Below, in pieces: positions 14,452 to 23,279 of a stretch of 60,917 nucleotides of DNA. A model generated the notes under the pieces. That model had not been told where the DNA came from. It saw only the letters and a list, made by a program, of their open reading frames with translations, and did no database searches. Positions within the stretch are counted from its first letter, which is position 1, and every line of letters starts with the position of its first letter. The translations under genes were made by a program, and so were the position numbers. The stretch spans positions 1 to 60,917 of the forward strand of contig DWWU01000011.1 of NCBI GenBank assembly GCA_019119555.1, written 5' to 3'. The stretch is from Candidatus Fusicatenibacter intestinigallinarum. Its GTDB lineage: Bacteria > Bacillota > Clostridia > Lachnospirales > Lachnospiraceae.

Positions 14452-15399
14452 GTGGATCCATCCAAATTTCAGGAATATCGTCAGAAAGTCGTCGGTCATT
14501 GCAGCAGAGTGATTGTCGGAAAGGAAAAGGAGATTTCTCTCGTTCTGACCAGTTTTCTCTGTTCCGGCCATGTTCTTCTGGAAGATCTGCCGGGAACCGG
14601 AAAAACCATGCTGCTGCGGGCGTTTGCCAGGACAATCGGAGGAAGTTTCAGGAGAATACAGTTTACGCCGGATCTGATGCCGTCGGATCTGACGGGAATT
14701 CATTTTTTTAATCAGAAAGAGGGAGAGTTTGAATTCCGCCCGGGCCCTCTGTTTGCCAATGTGGTTCTGGCGGATGAAATTAACCGGGCGACACCGCGGA
14801 CCCAGTCCAGTCTTCTTGAGGCGATGGAAGAGCGGCAGATCACCATTGACGGTGTGACGAGCCGGCTGGAGGAGCCGTTTTTCGTTATGGCCACGCAGAA
14901 TCCGCTGGAATCCTATGGAACGTTTCCGCTGCCGGAAGCTCAGGTGGACCGCTTTTTCATGAAACTGTCTCTGGGCTATATGACAAGAGAGCAGGAGATG
15001 CAGGTGCTGGCGCGGCCGGAGTCTTCCGCAGAACTGATCGAAACCCTGGAGCCGGCGGTAACGCCGGAGGAAACGGCCTACGTGCGGAGCGCCTGCTCGC
15101 AGGTGAAAATGTCAGGAGAGGTTCTGGGATATCTGATGGATATCATCGAGGGAACCCGCCGGAGCGGAAGCTTTTCCTGCGGCATATCGACCCGGGGCGC
15201 GATTGCGCTCTATAAGGCGGCGCAGGTGACGGCAGCCTTTGACGGACGGGATTTTGTAATTCCCGAGGACATCAAGGCGATGGCGCCCTACGTGCTTCTG
15301 CATCGTCTTTCCGGAGAAGGCGGAAGAAAAACGGCGGATTTTTCCCAGCGTCTGAAACAGATGATTGAGGAAATCCCGGTTCCGCTGGAACAGGCATGA
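14452..15399 (+). CDS. MoxR family AAA+ ATPase
   Basis: 315 residues starting with GTG, with ACGGAGGCG 8 nt upstream. Walker A is DLPGTGKTM (45-53), Walker B is VVLADEINRA (104-113), sensor 1 is FFVMATQNP, and the STRGAIALYKAAQ sensor-2 region lies in the C-terminal lid. MoxR ATPases act as chaperones that assemble complexes, often with von Willebrand-type or DUF58 partners. Its stop overlaps the DUF58 start (ATGA), so the two are translationally coupled. Confidence 0.92.
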   Translation: MDPSKFQEYRQKVVGHCSRVIVGKEKEISLVLTSFLCSGHVLLEDLPGTGKTMLLRAFARTIGGSFRRIQFTPDLMPSDLTGIHFFNQKEGEFEFRPGPLFANVVLADEINRATPRTQSSLLEAMEERQITIDGVTSRLEEPFFVMATQNPLESYGTFPLPEAQVDRFFMKLSLGYMTREQEMQVLARPESSAELIETLEPAVTPEETAYVRSACSQVKMSGEVLGYLMDIIEGTRRSGSFSCGISTRGAIALYKAAQVTAAFDGRDFVIPEDIKAMAPYVLLHRLSGEGGRKTADFSQRLKQMIEEIPVPLEQA

Positions 15400-16442
15400 C
15401 GCTTTTTTTCATACTTTTCCTGATTCTTCTTCTTGTGGCGGTGCAAAAATGGGCGCTGCGCCGCTGCCTGGAATCGGTTTATGAGGATTACTGGGCGGAA
15501 AAAACGGTGACTGATCCGGAAGAACCGTTTTCCATTATCCTTGCGGTGCGCAACCAGAGCCGCCGCTATCTTCCGTTTGTGAAAGTGGAAATGCAGGTTC
15601 CTGAGCAATTCCGTCTGGAGGAAAAGGCGGAGCGGGTGGTACGGTCTTACACTCTGCGTCCCTGGCAGGAAGTGCGGTTTCATATACCGGTGCGGATTTC
15701 CCGGAGGGGACGGTATGTGCTGCGCCATCCGGTACTTCTGGGCGGAGATTTTCTGGGGCTGAAGGAGAACACAAGAGAGTTCCGGCAGTTCCGTGAGGTT
15801 ATCGTCGCCCCGGCGGAAGTGTCGTTCCCGGCGCTGGAGCAGGCGCTGGGAAGCTTTCTGGGAGATTACTCGGTCCAACGGTTTCTGTATGAGGATCCGA
15901 TTCTGACGGTGGGATGCAGGGAATATACCGGACGGGAGCCGATGAAAATGATCGCATGGAAACAGAGCGCACGGCTCGGTACATGGATGGTTCACCAGTA
16001 TGACCACACGGTGGAACCGGCAGTGACTGTGCTGCTCAACATGGATACCCGCGAGGAACCGGAGCGGATCGAGGCGGCCTATTCCATTGCCCGAACGGTG
16101 TGCGCCACGCTGGAGGACCGGCAGATCAAATACGATTTTGCAACCAACGCTTCCCAGGCCGGAGGGAGCAGAAACGGCGCCAGCGTCTCCGAGGGGCTTG
16201 GAGAAACCCATTTCCGGAGCGTGGTGGAATGCCTGGGCCGGGGAATGGAGGAAGCCGCCAGGCCTTTTTGCCGGCTGATTGAGGAGGCTGCTCTGCAGAA
16301 CGGAAGAAACCGCGGCCTTCTGGTAATCACACCCGGCGAAGGCCTGGAACAGTCTGCGGAAAATGCGGCGGAGCTCGACCGGTGGAGAAGGGAATCCGGA
16401 GAAAACGTGCAGGTTCTGTGCGCCCGGACATTTTTTCCGTGA
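15396..16442 (+). CDS. DUF58 domain protein
   Basis: 348 residues: an N-terminal membrane helix (MTLFFILFLILLLVAVQKW), a beta-rich region, then the DUF58 core with GCREYTGREPMKMIAWKQSA near 180-200 (the conserved REY..GD.....W..SAR pattern) and a vWA-like end. It is the standard partner of MoxR. The operon with a downstream DUF4129-type membrane protein resembles the MoxR-DUF58-transglutaminase loci. Those are thought to act on envelope proteins, but the function is unproven. Confidence 0.88.
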   Translation: MTLFFILFLILLLVAVQKWALRRCLESVYEDYWAEKTVTDPEEPFSIILAVRNQSRRYLPFVKVEMQVPEQFRLEEKAERVVRSYTLRPWQEVRFHIPVRISRRGRYVLRHPVLLGGDFLGLKENTREFRQFREVIVAPAEVSFPALEQALGSFLGDYSVQRFLYEDPILTVGCREYTGREPMKMIAWKQSARLGTWMVHQYDHTVEPAVTVLLNMDTREEPERIEAAYSIARTVCATLEDRQIKYDFATNASQAGGSRNGASVSEGLGETHFRSVVECLGRGMEEAARPFCRLIEEAALQNGRNRGLLVITPGEGLEQSAENAAELDRWRRESGENVQVLCARTFFP

Positions 16443-16541
16443 GGTCTGTGCGAAGCGGCTTTTCATGGCCGGATGCCGTGAAGGTTACGGTATCAGAACA
16501 TTCATGATCCGGCACAGAGGAAAGAAAGGAGGAAGCGAAGG

Positions 16542-17861
16542 ATGGAATTTATGATGTTCTGCCGGATGCTTGTGGAGATATCCTTCTACTATTCATTTGC
16601 AGGAGCGGCGGCTGCACATTTTGGCGGAGGAGAGACTGTCCTTCCGGCGCTGCTGCTGTCGGTATGCTATATCCTGTGTGAACTGCTGGAAAAACACGTG
16701 ACAGCCCCGTCGGCGGAGCGGCTGCAGAAGGCCGGCAGAGGAGAAAGCGGAGGAGCCGGGCGCTTCTTCCGGTATCTCGGCCTTCTTCCGGCGGTTTTCT
16801 GGCTGCTCCTTCCGGGAATGGCTCCTGCAGACAGGATCTGCTTTCTGTTTCCGTTTGCATATCTGGCTGCCGTGATCTGGCGGAAAGATTTTACACTGTC
16901 CCGTTACCGCCAGACAGATGTGTTTTCCACGTTCTGGAAAGCCTATGGGATTTTTGCGCTGACGCTTACGATTTTCGGCGGCTCGGCTCTGCTGGAAACG
17001 ACAGTGCCGGCGGCGCTGGTCACGGTGGCGGGATCCGTTCTGCTTCTCCGCGCCCTGCGGCACGGGTCGGAGGTCTGGCGGCACAGGGATTATCAGCTGC
17101 GCAGCCTGTTTGAGACCGGCCTTCTGATCGCGGCGGCCTGGGCGCTGAGCAGGGACGCTGTACTGGAATTGCTGAAAACAGTGGCGGCCGCAGTCTGGAA
17201 TCGTCTGCTGGTGCCGGTTCTGACTGTTGTTATCGTGGCGTTTTCTGTGGTTTTTACCTGGCTGTTTCAGCTTCTCAGGTACCTTCTTACCCTGGGACAC
17301 CGGGAGCCTCAGGACATCGGAGAGATCCTGCAGTATTTCACGGGGCAGGGGGAGGCGCTGACCGAAACCGTCGTTGTCTCCGATGACGGATCTCCGGTCT
17401 GGCAGATTGTCTTTTTTGTAATAGGAATTCTGGCGCTGGTGATTCTTGCCGCTGTCTTTTTCCGATGGCTGCTCATGCGTGCTCCGGGGGAGGAACATGC
17501 CGCGGAACAGGTTGAAAAAATTGATCACATGCCGCCGCCGGAAGACCGGAAGGCCGGAGGGATCTTCCGGAACACGCCGGCGCATCGTATCCGGGAGCAC
17601 TACAGAAGCTACCTGAGATGTTTTGAACGCCAGGGCGGCACGCGTCTTCCGTCCGATACCAGCCGGGAACTGGCCCGGAAGACCCTTGAGCTGGCAAAGG
17701 GGACGCAGGAAGGGGAAGAGACGCTGAACATGCACCTTGGCCGGATGCGGGAAATCTATCTTCGGGCGCGCTACCGTCAGGAGGTGCGGGAAGAGGATCC
17801 GGCGGAAATGAAACGGCAGACCTCTGCCGTGAAAAAGTTTCTCCGTTCCCGCCCTGGCTGA
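16542..17861 (+). CDS. Polytopic membrane protein with DUF4129-like tail
   Basis: 439 residues with about eight hydrophobic helices in residues 10-320 and a cytoplasmic C-terminus (about 350-439). The tail contains HRIREHYRSYLRCFERQG and LARKTLELAKG, as in the DUF4129 tail of MoxR-locus transglutaminase-like proteins. No transglutaminase domain is present. AAAGGAGG precedes the ATG. The 99 bp between it and the DUF58 gene hold a decayed RPT piece (16443-16490). It completes the three-gene MoxR operon. Confidence 0.7.
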   Translation: MEFMMFCRMLVEISFYYSFAGAAAAHFGGGETVLPALLLSVCYILCELLEKHVTAPSAERLQKAGRGESGGAGRFFRYLGLLPAVFWLLLPGMAPADRICFLFPFAYLAAVIWRKDFTLSRYRQTDVFSTFWKAYGIFALTLTIFGGSALLETTVPAALVTVAGSVLLLRALRHGSEVWRHRDYQLRSLFETGLLIAAAWALSRDAVLELLKTVAAAVWNRLLVPVLTVVIVAFSVVFTWLFQLLRYLLTLGHREPQDIGEILQYFTGQGEALTETVVVSDDGSPVWQIVFFVIGILALVILAAVFFRWLLMRAPGEEHAAEQVEKIDHMPPPEDRKAGGIFRNTPAHRIREHYRSYLRCFERQGGTRLPSDTSRELARKTLELAKGTQEGEETLNMHLGRMREIYLRARYRQEVREEDPAEMKRQTSAVKKFLRSRPG

Positions 17862-17894
17862 ACGGTTGCCATTGAACTATATTTTTGAAAATTT

Positions 17895-18026
17895 GTAACA
17901 GTTCAGCCAGCTGAACTGTTACGGCATCCGGCCATTGAAAATCGCTTCGCGATGAGCCGGATGCCTGCAGGCTCTGCGTTTTCATACGGTCTGTGCAGTA
18001 AATGTACAGACCTGACTGAAATGTAA
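17895..18026 (+). repeat. RPT element, full-length, forward
   Basis: A complete 132-bp copy in order A-B-C: GTAACAGTTCAGCC/AGCTGAACTGTTAC, GGCATCCGGCC with TCGCTTCGCGA, and GGTCTGTGCA/TGTACAGACC, ending CTGAAATGTAAT. It separates the MoxR operon from the DUF1538 operon promoter. Confidence 0.92.
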
Positions 18027-18039
18027 TGAAATTTTTCAT

Positions 18040-18148
18040 TTTACAGAAAAAAAGAATATGTTATCCTATATATAGAAGCTTTTTGACAGAGACAACAGCC
18101 GAAGATGGTGATTGCCCGCGCAAGGGAACGGCTGTTGTCTGTTTTTTT
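18040..18148 (+). promoter_or_regulatory. Promoter and structured leader of the DUF1538-PII operon
   Basis: A possible promoter is TTTACA (18040-18045) with TATCCT (18062-18067). The leader forms an 11-bp stem, GACAACAGCCG (18091-18101) with CGGCTGTTGTC (18129-18139). It encloses an internal loop AAGATGGTGATTG and CCC-GCGCAA-GGG, and is followed by GTTTTTTT (18141-18148). This terminator-like form before a gene suggests attenuation or a riboswitch. The family is not recognised. Confidence 0.55.
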
Positions 18149-18163
18149 AAGAAAGGAGTGCTG

Positions 18164-19711
18164 ATGAACAGAAAACTGAAAACAAAAATTCTGGAGGCAC
18201 TGTCATCTGTGGTGCCGATTACGTTAATTGTTCTTTTTCTCAGTTTTACGGTGGCGCCCATGCCCGTGGGTTCTCTGATTCTTTTCCTGTTCGGCGCGAT
18301 TCTGCTGGTGCTCGGCGTCGGCTTGTTTTCTCTGGGCGTTGACCTGGCGATGCTTCCGATTGGAGAAGGAATCGGCGGACAGATCGCGGGAAGCCGAAAG
18401 TTGTGGGGAATGATTCCGGTGTGCTTCGTCATCGGAGTGTTTGTGACGATTGCGGAGCCGGACCTTCAGGTGCTTGCCCGTCAGGTGCCGGCGGTTCCGG
18501 ATATTGTGATCATCCTGACAGTCGCTGCGGGCGTGGGATTTTTCCTCGTGATGGCGCTGCTCCGTGCCAAGTTCGGATGGCCGCTGAACAGAATGCTGAT
18601 TCTCTGCTACGCGATCGTCTTCGGGATGGCTTTTCTGGTGCCGAGAGAATTTCTTGCGGTAGCCTTTGACTCCGGCGGTGTGACCACCGGGCCGGTGACG
18701 GTTCCGTTCATTATGGCGTTGGGAGGCGGGCTGGCCGTGCTGCGTCAGGACCATGATTCCGATGCGGACAGCTTCGGTGTGGTTGCCCTCTGCAGCATCG
18801 GTCCGATCCTTGCAGTAATGATTCTCGGTCTTTGTTACAACTCCAGCGATCTCAGTTACACTCCGTTTTCGATTCCGGATCTTGAGACGACGGCGGATGT
18901 GGGTCTGTATTTTGCGTCCGGCTTCCCCACCTACATTGAAGAGGTGGCGCTTGGACTTGCGCCGATTATCGTCTTCTTTGCCGTTTTCCAGATCATTGCC
19001 CTGCATCTGCGCCGCAGGCAGGTGATCAAGATTGTTGTGGGAATGGTTTATACTTATGTGGGACTGGTCCTGTTCCTCACCGGCGTAAATGTCGGCTTCA
19101 TGCCTGCCGGCTATTATCTCGGGGAACAGATTGCAGAGGTTCCGTTCCACTGGATCCTGGTTCTGATCGGAATGGTGGTCGGCTGGTTTATTGTAGCTGC
19201 GGAGCCTGCGGTTCACGTGCTCAACGAGCAGGTGGAGGAGATCACAGGAGGCGCGATTTCCCAGAAGGCGATGGGAACGACGCTGTCTGTGGGAATGGCA
19301 GCGGCGGTGGGACTTGCGATGCTTCGTGTTGTGACCGGAGTTTCCGTCCTGTATTTCCTTGTGCCGGGCTATCTGATTGCGCTGATTCTCAGCTTTTTTG
19401 TGCCGAAGGTATTCACCGCGATTGCGTTTGACTCCGGCGGCGTGGCGTCAGGTCCGATGACGGCGACCTTCCTTCTTCCCTTTGCGATGGGAGCCTGCGA
19501 GGCGCTTGGCGGAAACATTCTTACGGACGCCTTCGGAATTGTCGCGATGGTTGCGATGACTCCGCTGGTTGCCATTCAGATTCTGGGTCTGGTTTATCAG
19601 AGAAAGTCTGCAAGAGAACAGGCAGGAGGAGTTGTCGGCGTTCTCGACGAAGATTTCATTATCAGTTATGACGATCTGGACGACGAGTATTCGATGGAGG
19701 AAAGTGTATGA
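18164..19711 (+). CDS. DUF1538 membrane protein (putative transporter)
   Basis: The start MNRKLKTKILEAL at 18164 is set by GAAAGGAG. The open frame upstream runs through the leader and is not coding. 515 residues, very hydrophobic, about 12 helices in two homologous halves. Each half carries the same signature: AFDSGGVTTGPVTV in the first and AFDSGGVASGPMTA in the second. This internal duplication is typical of DUF1538. Co-transcription (ATGA overlap) with a PII-like protein suggests a channel or transporter gated by a PII-type signal. The substrate is unknown. Confidence 0.85.
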   Translation: MNRKLKTKILEALSSVVPITLIVLFLSFTVAPMPVGSLILFLFGAILLVLGVGLFSLGVDLAMLPIGEGIGGQIAGSRKLWGMIPVCFVIGVFVTIAEPDLQVLARQVPAVPDIVIILTVAAGVGFFLVMALLRAKFGWPLNRMLILCYAIVFGMAFLVPREFLAVAFDSGGVTTGPVTVPFIMALGGGLAVLRQDHDSDADSFGVVALCSIGPILAVMILGLCYNSSDLSYTPFSIPDLETTADVGLYFASGFPTYIEEVALGLAPIIVFFAVFQIIALHLRRRQVIKIVVGMVYTYVGLVLFLTGVNVGFMPAGYYLGEQIAEVPFHWILVLIGMVVGWFIVAAEPAVHVLNEQVEEITGGAISQKAMGTTLSVGMAAAVGLAMLRVVTGVSVLYFLVPGYLIALILSFFVPKVFTAIAFDSGGVASGPMTATFLLPFAMGACEALGGNILTDAFGIVAMVAMTPLVAIQILGLVYQRKSAREQAGGVVGVLDEDFIISYDDLDDEYSMEESV

Positions 19712-20385
19712 AAGAAGATATGCGCATCAGACTGATGGTGGCGATCCTGGACCGCGGACGCGGATGGAAAGCGGTGGAACTGTTTTCCGATTTCGGCCTC
19801 CATCTGCACTACGCGATGCGGGGGATCGGAACGGCGGATTCCGAGCTGCTGAATTATCTTGGATTTGGTGAGACGGAGAAAGATGTGCTTTTTACGCTGC
19901 TTCCGGGCTATACGGTTCCGAAGGTGATCGAAGCGGCGAAGGAGAAGCTGCATCTGGCGATCCCCGGAAGAGGCATTCTGTTTTCCATGCCGCTGTCTGC
20001 GATCAGCAACGCTGTGGCGCAGAATGTGACCGGTGAAGCATATCATCCGGAGACGGAAAAGGAGGAAGAGATGGCGAAAACCAAAAAAGATCTGATTCTT
20101 GTGATGGCCTCCACGGGGAGCACAGACACGGTAATGGACGCTGCAAAGAAAGCGGGCGCCCGCGGCGGTACCGTGCTTCGTGGCCATCGGGTCAAAGACA
20201 GTAAGGAAAAACCGGGGGATGAGACCGTGCATCCGGAGAAGGAAATCATTGCGATTCTGGTTCCGAGAGAACTGCGCCAGCCGGTGATGGATGCGATCAA
20301 CAAAGAGGCAGGTATCGCTACCGAGTGCCGGGGCGTTCTGCTGTCTCTGCCGGTGGATGAGGTTGCGGGCCTTACCGGCTTCTGA
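19708..20385 (+). CDS. Tandem PII-like regulatory protein
   Basis: 225 residues made of two PII-like ferredoxin folds. Domain 1 (about 5-95) starts MRIRLMVAILDRGRGWKAVE and ends RGILFSMPL. Domain 2 (about 120-225) starts KKDLILVMASTGSTDTVMDA and ends CRGVLLSLPVDEVAG. Each shows the beta-alpha-beta pattern of GlnB-like proteins. The T-loop sequence of classic GlnB, with the uridylylated Tyr, is not obvious. Coupling to DUF1538 by a 4-bp overlap indicates that it controls that membrane protein, as GlnK does AmtB. Two domains may match the two halves of the transporter. Confidence 0.8.
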   Translation: MKEDMRIRLMVAILDRGRGWKAVELFSDFGLHLHYAMRGIGTADSELLNYLGFGETEKDVLFTLLPGYTVPKVIEAAKEKLHLAIPGRGILFSMPLSAISNAVAQNVTGEAYHPETEKEEEMAKTKKDLILVMASTGSTDTVMDAAKKAGARGGTVLRGHRVKDSKEKPGDETVHPEKEIIAILVPRELRQPVMDAINKEAGIATECRGVLLSLPVDEVAGLTGF

Positions 20386-20397
20386 CGAAGAAAAAGC

Positions 20398-20425
20398 ATA
20401 ACAGTTCAGCAGGCTGAACTGTTAT
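20398..20425. repeat. RPT module A, 12 bp after the PII-like gene stop
   Basis: ATAACAGTTCAGCAGGCTGA, then ACTGTTAT; a near-perfect palindrome. Confidence 0.88.
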
Positions 20426-20486
20426 GAAAAGACGCTGCGGAACGGTGATGGAGCCGCAGCGGAACCGCCCGTCGGCGGGCGGCAGG

Positions 20487-20582
20487 CAAAAGACCGGCAG
20501 CCGAAGGAAACTGTCTGCATGCAACAGTTCAGCCAACTGAACTGCTGCATCTGTATCAGCTTCTTTCGGCCGTCGGTCTTTT
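20487..20582. terminator. Bidirectional terminator with an RPT palindrome in its loop
   Basis: AAAAGACCGGCAGCCGAAGG (from 20488) pairs with the complement of TTCTTTCGGCCGTCGGTCTT (20561-20580). The apex holds RPT module A (20521-20548, GCAACAGTTCAGCC...CTGCTGC). The terminator serves two converging genes: the PII-like gene and the GH2 gene. Confidence 0.7.
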
Positions 20583-20605
20583 ATGTCCGCGGGGCCGTTC
20601 AGAGA

Positions 20606-23071
20606 TCAGGGAATTACCGTAACGGCCGGAGCGAGCGCTTCCGCCTCCGCAGTGATCGTCATCGGGGCTTCGCCGTCTCTGCGGCAGAAGATCAGAAGAT
20701 GACCGTGAAAGGCATGGCGCATCGGCGCGGTGTATTCGGTACAGTCCGCGATGTCTCCGCTTTCCAGCCCGATCAGTGTTCCGCCGGAAACACGGACCTG
20801 AATCCGGGAGGCGTCCGTGACGGCAAGACGGCCCTCTCTGTCCTGCACGGAGACTTCAATCTGGAAAATCTCGCCAGGCGTTCTGTTCTCATCTTTCGGA
20901 AGAAAGCCGGGAATGGCGCTTCCGGCACGGAGAGTCCGGGGAATCCTGTAGGTCTGCATTTCCAGTATGCATGGAGCACCGATGGTCGCAAGCTGATCGC
21001 TGGCGTCTCCTTCCCGGCCGCTCACGGTGATCAGAGAGCCGGACGCGTGAACCGAAAGGGTTCCCGGATGGAACGGTACCTGCCAGCGGATACCGTCTTC
21101 GCCGGCAGATTTCTGCCGGATTCCGAGACTTTCCCCGTTCAGAAAGAGCTCCGCCCGGGAAAGATTGGTATAGCAGACCACATCTACCTGCTCGCCTTCC
21201 CTGTAATTCCAGTATTCCAGATAGGGAATCCATTCGCTGCAGGGAGCGGCGGCCGCAGCTTCCGCCCGGACTGTTGCCAGATGAGCCATCGGGGATTCCG
21301 ACCAGAAGCTCATTCTTCGATAATAGCCGCTTTTTTCAAAGCCTGCCAGCGTCAGCAGTCCTGCGCCGGAAGCCCGATAAGGCCATCCCTGGGCTTCCCC
21401 CAGATAATCGATGCCGGTCCAGAGAAACTGCCCGCTGATGTAATCGTTGTCCGTGACCGCCTGCCAGGCTTCCAGACTGTGGCTGTTTTCGCTTCCAAGG
21501 AAGGGGAGCTGCGGAAATCGTTCATGGCTCTCCTCGTAGAGGTGCTCCTTGTAATTGTAGCCTGCCACATCCAGAGCGTCGAGAAATCCCAGGTGTGAGG
21601 AAAGCTCCGGAAACGCCGCGGCCAGCGTTACCGGGTGTGTGACGTCGATGGCCCGTACCTCTTCCGCCAGCATGGCGGCGAGGTCTTTCAGACGTTCCGC
21701 GTTCGGACGGTCCGGATTGTAGCGGCGCTCTTCCTCCGGTTTGTTGGCGTCATTGTTTCCGGTCATTGTCTCGAACCGGGGATGACAGTAGGGATCATTG
21801 GGATAATCAATTTCGTTTCCGATACTCCACAGAATGACGCTTGGATGGTTCCGGTCTCTGAGAATCATCGCGTTGAGGTCTTCGCTGTGATGCTGGGAGA
21901 AATACTCGTAATAACCCTGATGCATGGGTGGGTACACATTGTGTCCGGTGCTCCACTTGTTTTTCGGCGCCTCCCACTCGTCGAAGGCCTCGTCCATGAC
22001 GAGAAAGCCCATGGAGTCACAGAGATCGTACAGCTCCGGCATATGGGGATTGTGACTCATACGGATCGCGTTGCAGCCCATACGCTTCAGCTTTTCCAGG
22101 CGCCGGATCCAGATTTCCCGGGTTACCGCCGCTCCCAGCGCTCCTGCGTCGTGATGTACGCAGACGCCCTTGAGCTTCAGCGGCCGGCCGTTCAGGAAAA
22201 AGCCATGATCCGGATCGAAGAAGAACGTGCGGATTCCCACGGGAAACGCGTCGGAGAGGCGCGTTTCGCCGTCCGCGTTCCGCAGCCAGGTGCTGAGGGT
22301 ATACAGACGCGGACTATCCGGAGACCAGAGAGCCGGACGCTCCAGAATTCCGCTCATCCGGCTGGTAAAGGATTCCCCGGCGGGAACCTGTACCGTATCA
22401 GAAAGTTCCAGCGCGCAGACGCCGTCTTCGTCTGTGAGACGGTTGATGACTGTGACGGTCTGTCCGGCGTCCGTGGTATTCAGAATTTCTGTCTCTGTCA
22501 GGACGTGGGCGTATTCCGGAGACGCTTCTGAAACCGTGAAAAAGACGCCGTATTCGCCGGTACAGACCGGATCTGAAACTGTGAGCGTTACCTTGCGGGT
22601 GATTCCAGAACCGGTAAACCAGCGGGAGTCGGAAAGCTCCGTGCGGTCCACGCGGACGCAGATCATATTTTCCCGTTCTCCGAACACAGCGTCTTTTGTC
22701 AGGTCATAGGAAAACGGCGTGTAGCCGTTGGGATGAAATCCCTTATAGATACTGTTGCACCAGACGCGGCTGTTTTTGTATACGCCGTCGAAGGTCAGGA
22801 GGATTCTTCTTCCTCTGAGACTTTCAGGCAGACGGAAAGAGCAGCGGTACCAGCCGATGCCGCCCGCCGCATAGCCGGTTCCGCTGGAATATTCCCGGGA
22901 AAACGGAAGCGAGACCGACCAGTCGTGAGGCAGCGTTACCTCCTGCCATCCTTCCGGCGCGTAGTCTTTTTTCCATGCGTCCGGGCAGTCGCCGAGATGG
23001 AAGAGCCATCCCTTGCCCAGGAGTATTTTTTTCGTGTCAGCTTCACGTGAGCCGGCCTTCGTTCCTGTCAT
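20606..23071 (-). CDS. Glycoside hydrolase family 2 (beta-galactosidase/glucuronidase-like)
   Basis: 821 residues with the GH2 order: a sugar-binding jelly roll (about 15-165, with LPHDWS and SGGxGWYR-like motifs), an immunoglobulin-like domain (170-285), the TIM barrel (from 290, with GVCVHHDAG), and C-terminal beta domains. The acid/base is E420 in ILWSIGNEID and the nucleophile is E528 in FLGSENS. No signal peptide is seen, so it is probably cytoplasmic and acts on imported oligosaccharides. The precise sugar (galactose, glucuronate or other) cannot be told. Transcribed leftward, divergent from the phosphodiesterase-like gene. Confidence 0.88.
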   Translation of the reverse strand: MTGTKAGSREADTKKILLGKGWLFHLGDCPDAWKKDYAPEGWQEVTLPHDWSVSLPFSREYSSGTGYAAGGIGWYRCSFRLPESLRGRRILLTFDGVYKNSRVWCNSIYKGFHPNGYTPFSYDLTKDAVFGERENMICVRVDRTELSDSRWFTGSGITRKVTLTVSDPVCTGEYGVFFTVSEASPEYAHVLTETEILNTTDAGQTVTVINRLTDEDGVCALELSDTVQVPAGESFTSRMSGILERPALWSPDSPRLYTLSTWLRNADGETRLSDAFPVGIRTFFFDPDHGFFLNGRPLKLKGVCVHHDAGALGAAVTREIWIRRLEKLKRMGCNAIRMSHNPHMPELYDLCDSMGFLVMDEAFDEWEAPKNKWSTGHNVYPPMHQGYYEYFSQHHSEDLNAMILRDRNHPSVILWSIGNEIDYPNDPYCHPRFETMTGNNDANKPEEERRYNPDRPNAERLKDLAAMLAEEVRAIDVTHPVTLAAAFPELSSHLGFLDALDVAGYNYKEHLYEESHERFPQLPFLGSENSHSLEAWQAVTDNDYISGQFLWTGIDYLGEAQGWPYRASGAGLLTLAGFEKSGYYRRMSFWSESPMAHLATVRAEAAAAAPCSEWIPYLEYWNYREGEQVDVVCYTNLSRAELFLNGESLGIRQKSAGEDGIRWQVPFHPGTLSVHASGSLITVSGREGDASDQLATIGAPCILEMQTYRIPRTLRAGSAIPGFLPKDENRTPGEIFQIEVSVQDREGRLAVTDASRIQVRVSGGTLIGLESGDIADCTEYTAPMRHAFHGHLLIFCRRDGEAPMTITAEAEALAPAVTVIP

Positions 23072-23118
23072 ATGTCTGTTCCTCCTGAAGTGGATTTTTT
23101 CTATTGAAATCAGTCACC

Positions 23119-23128
23119 ATTATAACAG
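23119..23128 (-). promoter_or_regulatory. GH2 promoter (extended -10)
   Basis: On the minus strand TGTTATAAT gives TATAAT at 23124-23119 with the extended TG. No good -35 is present at the normal distance. Confidence 0.5.
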
Positions 23129-23200
23129 CATGAGAGGAAAATAACATGGAATCAAGAGAGATTTTTTGTAAAATAGCGACATTTTTGCCTGCCGAATCCG

Positions 23201-23229
23201 TTGACATTCCGATGGCTGCATGCTATGAT
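23201..23229 (+). promoter_or_regulatory. Promoter of the phosphodiesterase-like gene
   Basis: TTGACA (23201-23206), 17 bp, TATGAT (23224-23229), followed by GGGAGGAAAGG before the ATG at 23280. Confidence 0.75.
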
Positions 23230-23279
23230 ACGTCCCAAATACGGGTTCCCGCAGAAAATGCGGGAGGAAAGGAAATGAT

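Noticed and set aside
18087-18148. Fluoride (crcB) riboswitch
   Set aside because: A GAUGGUG stretch in the leader resembles it, but the other conserved blocks are absent and the flanking arms simply pair with each other.
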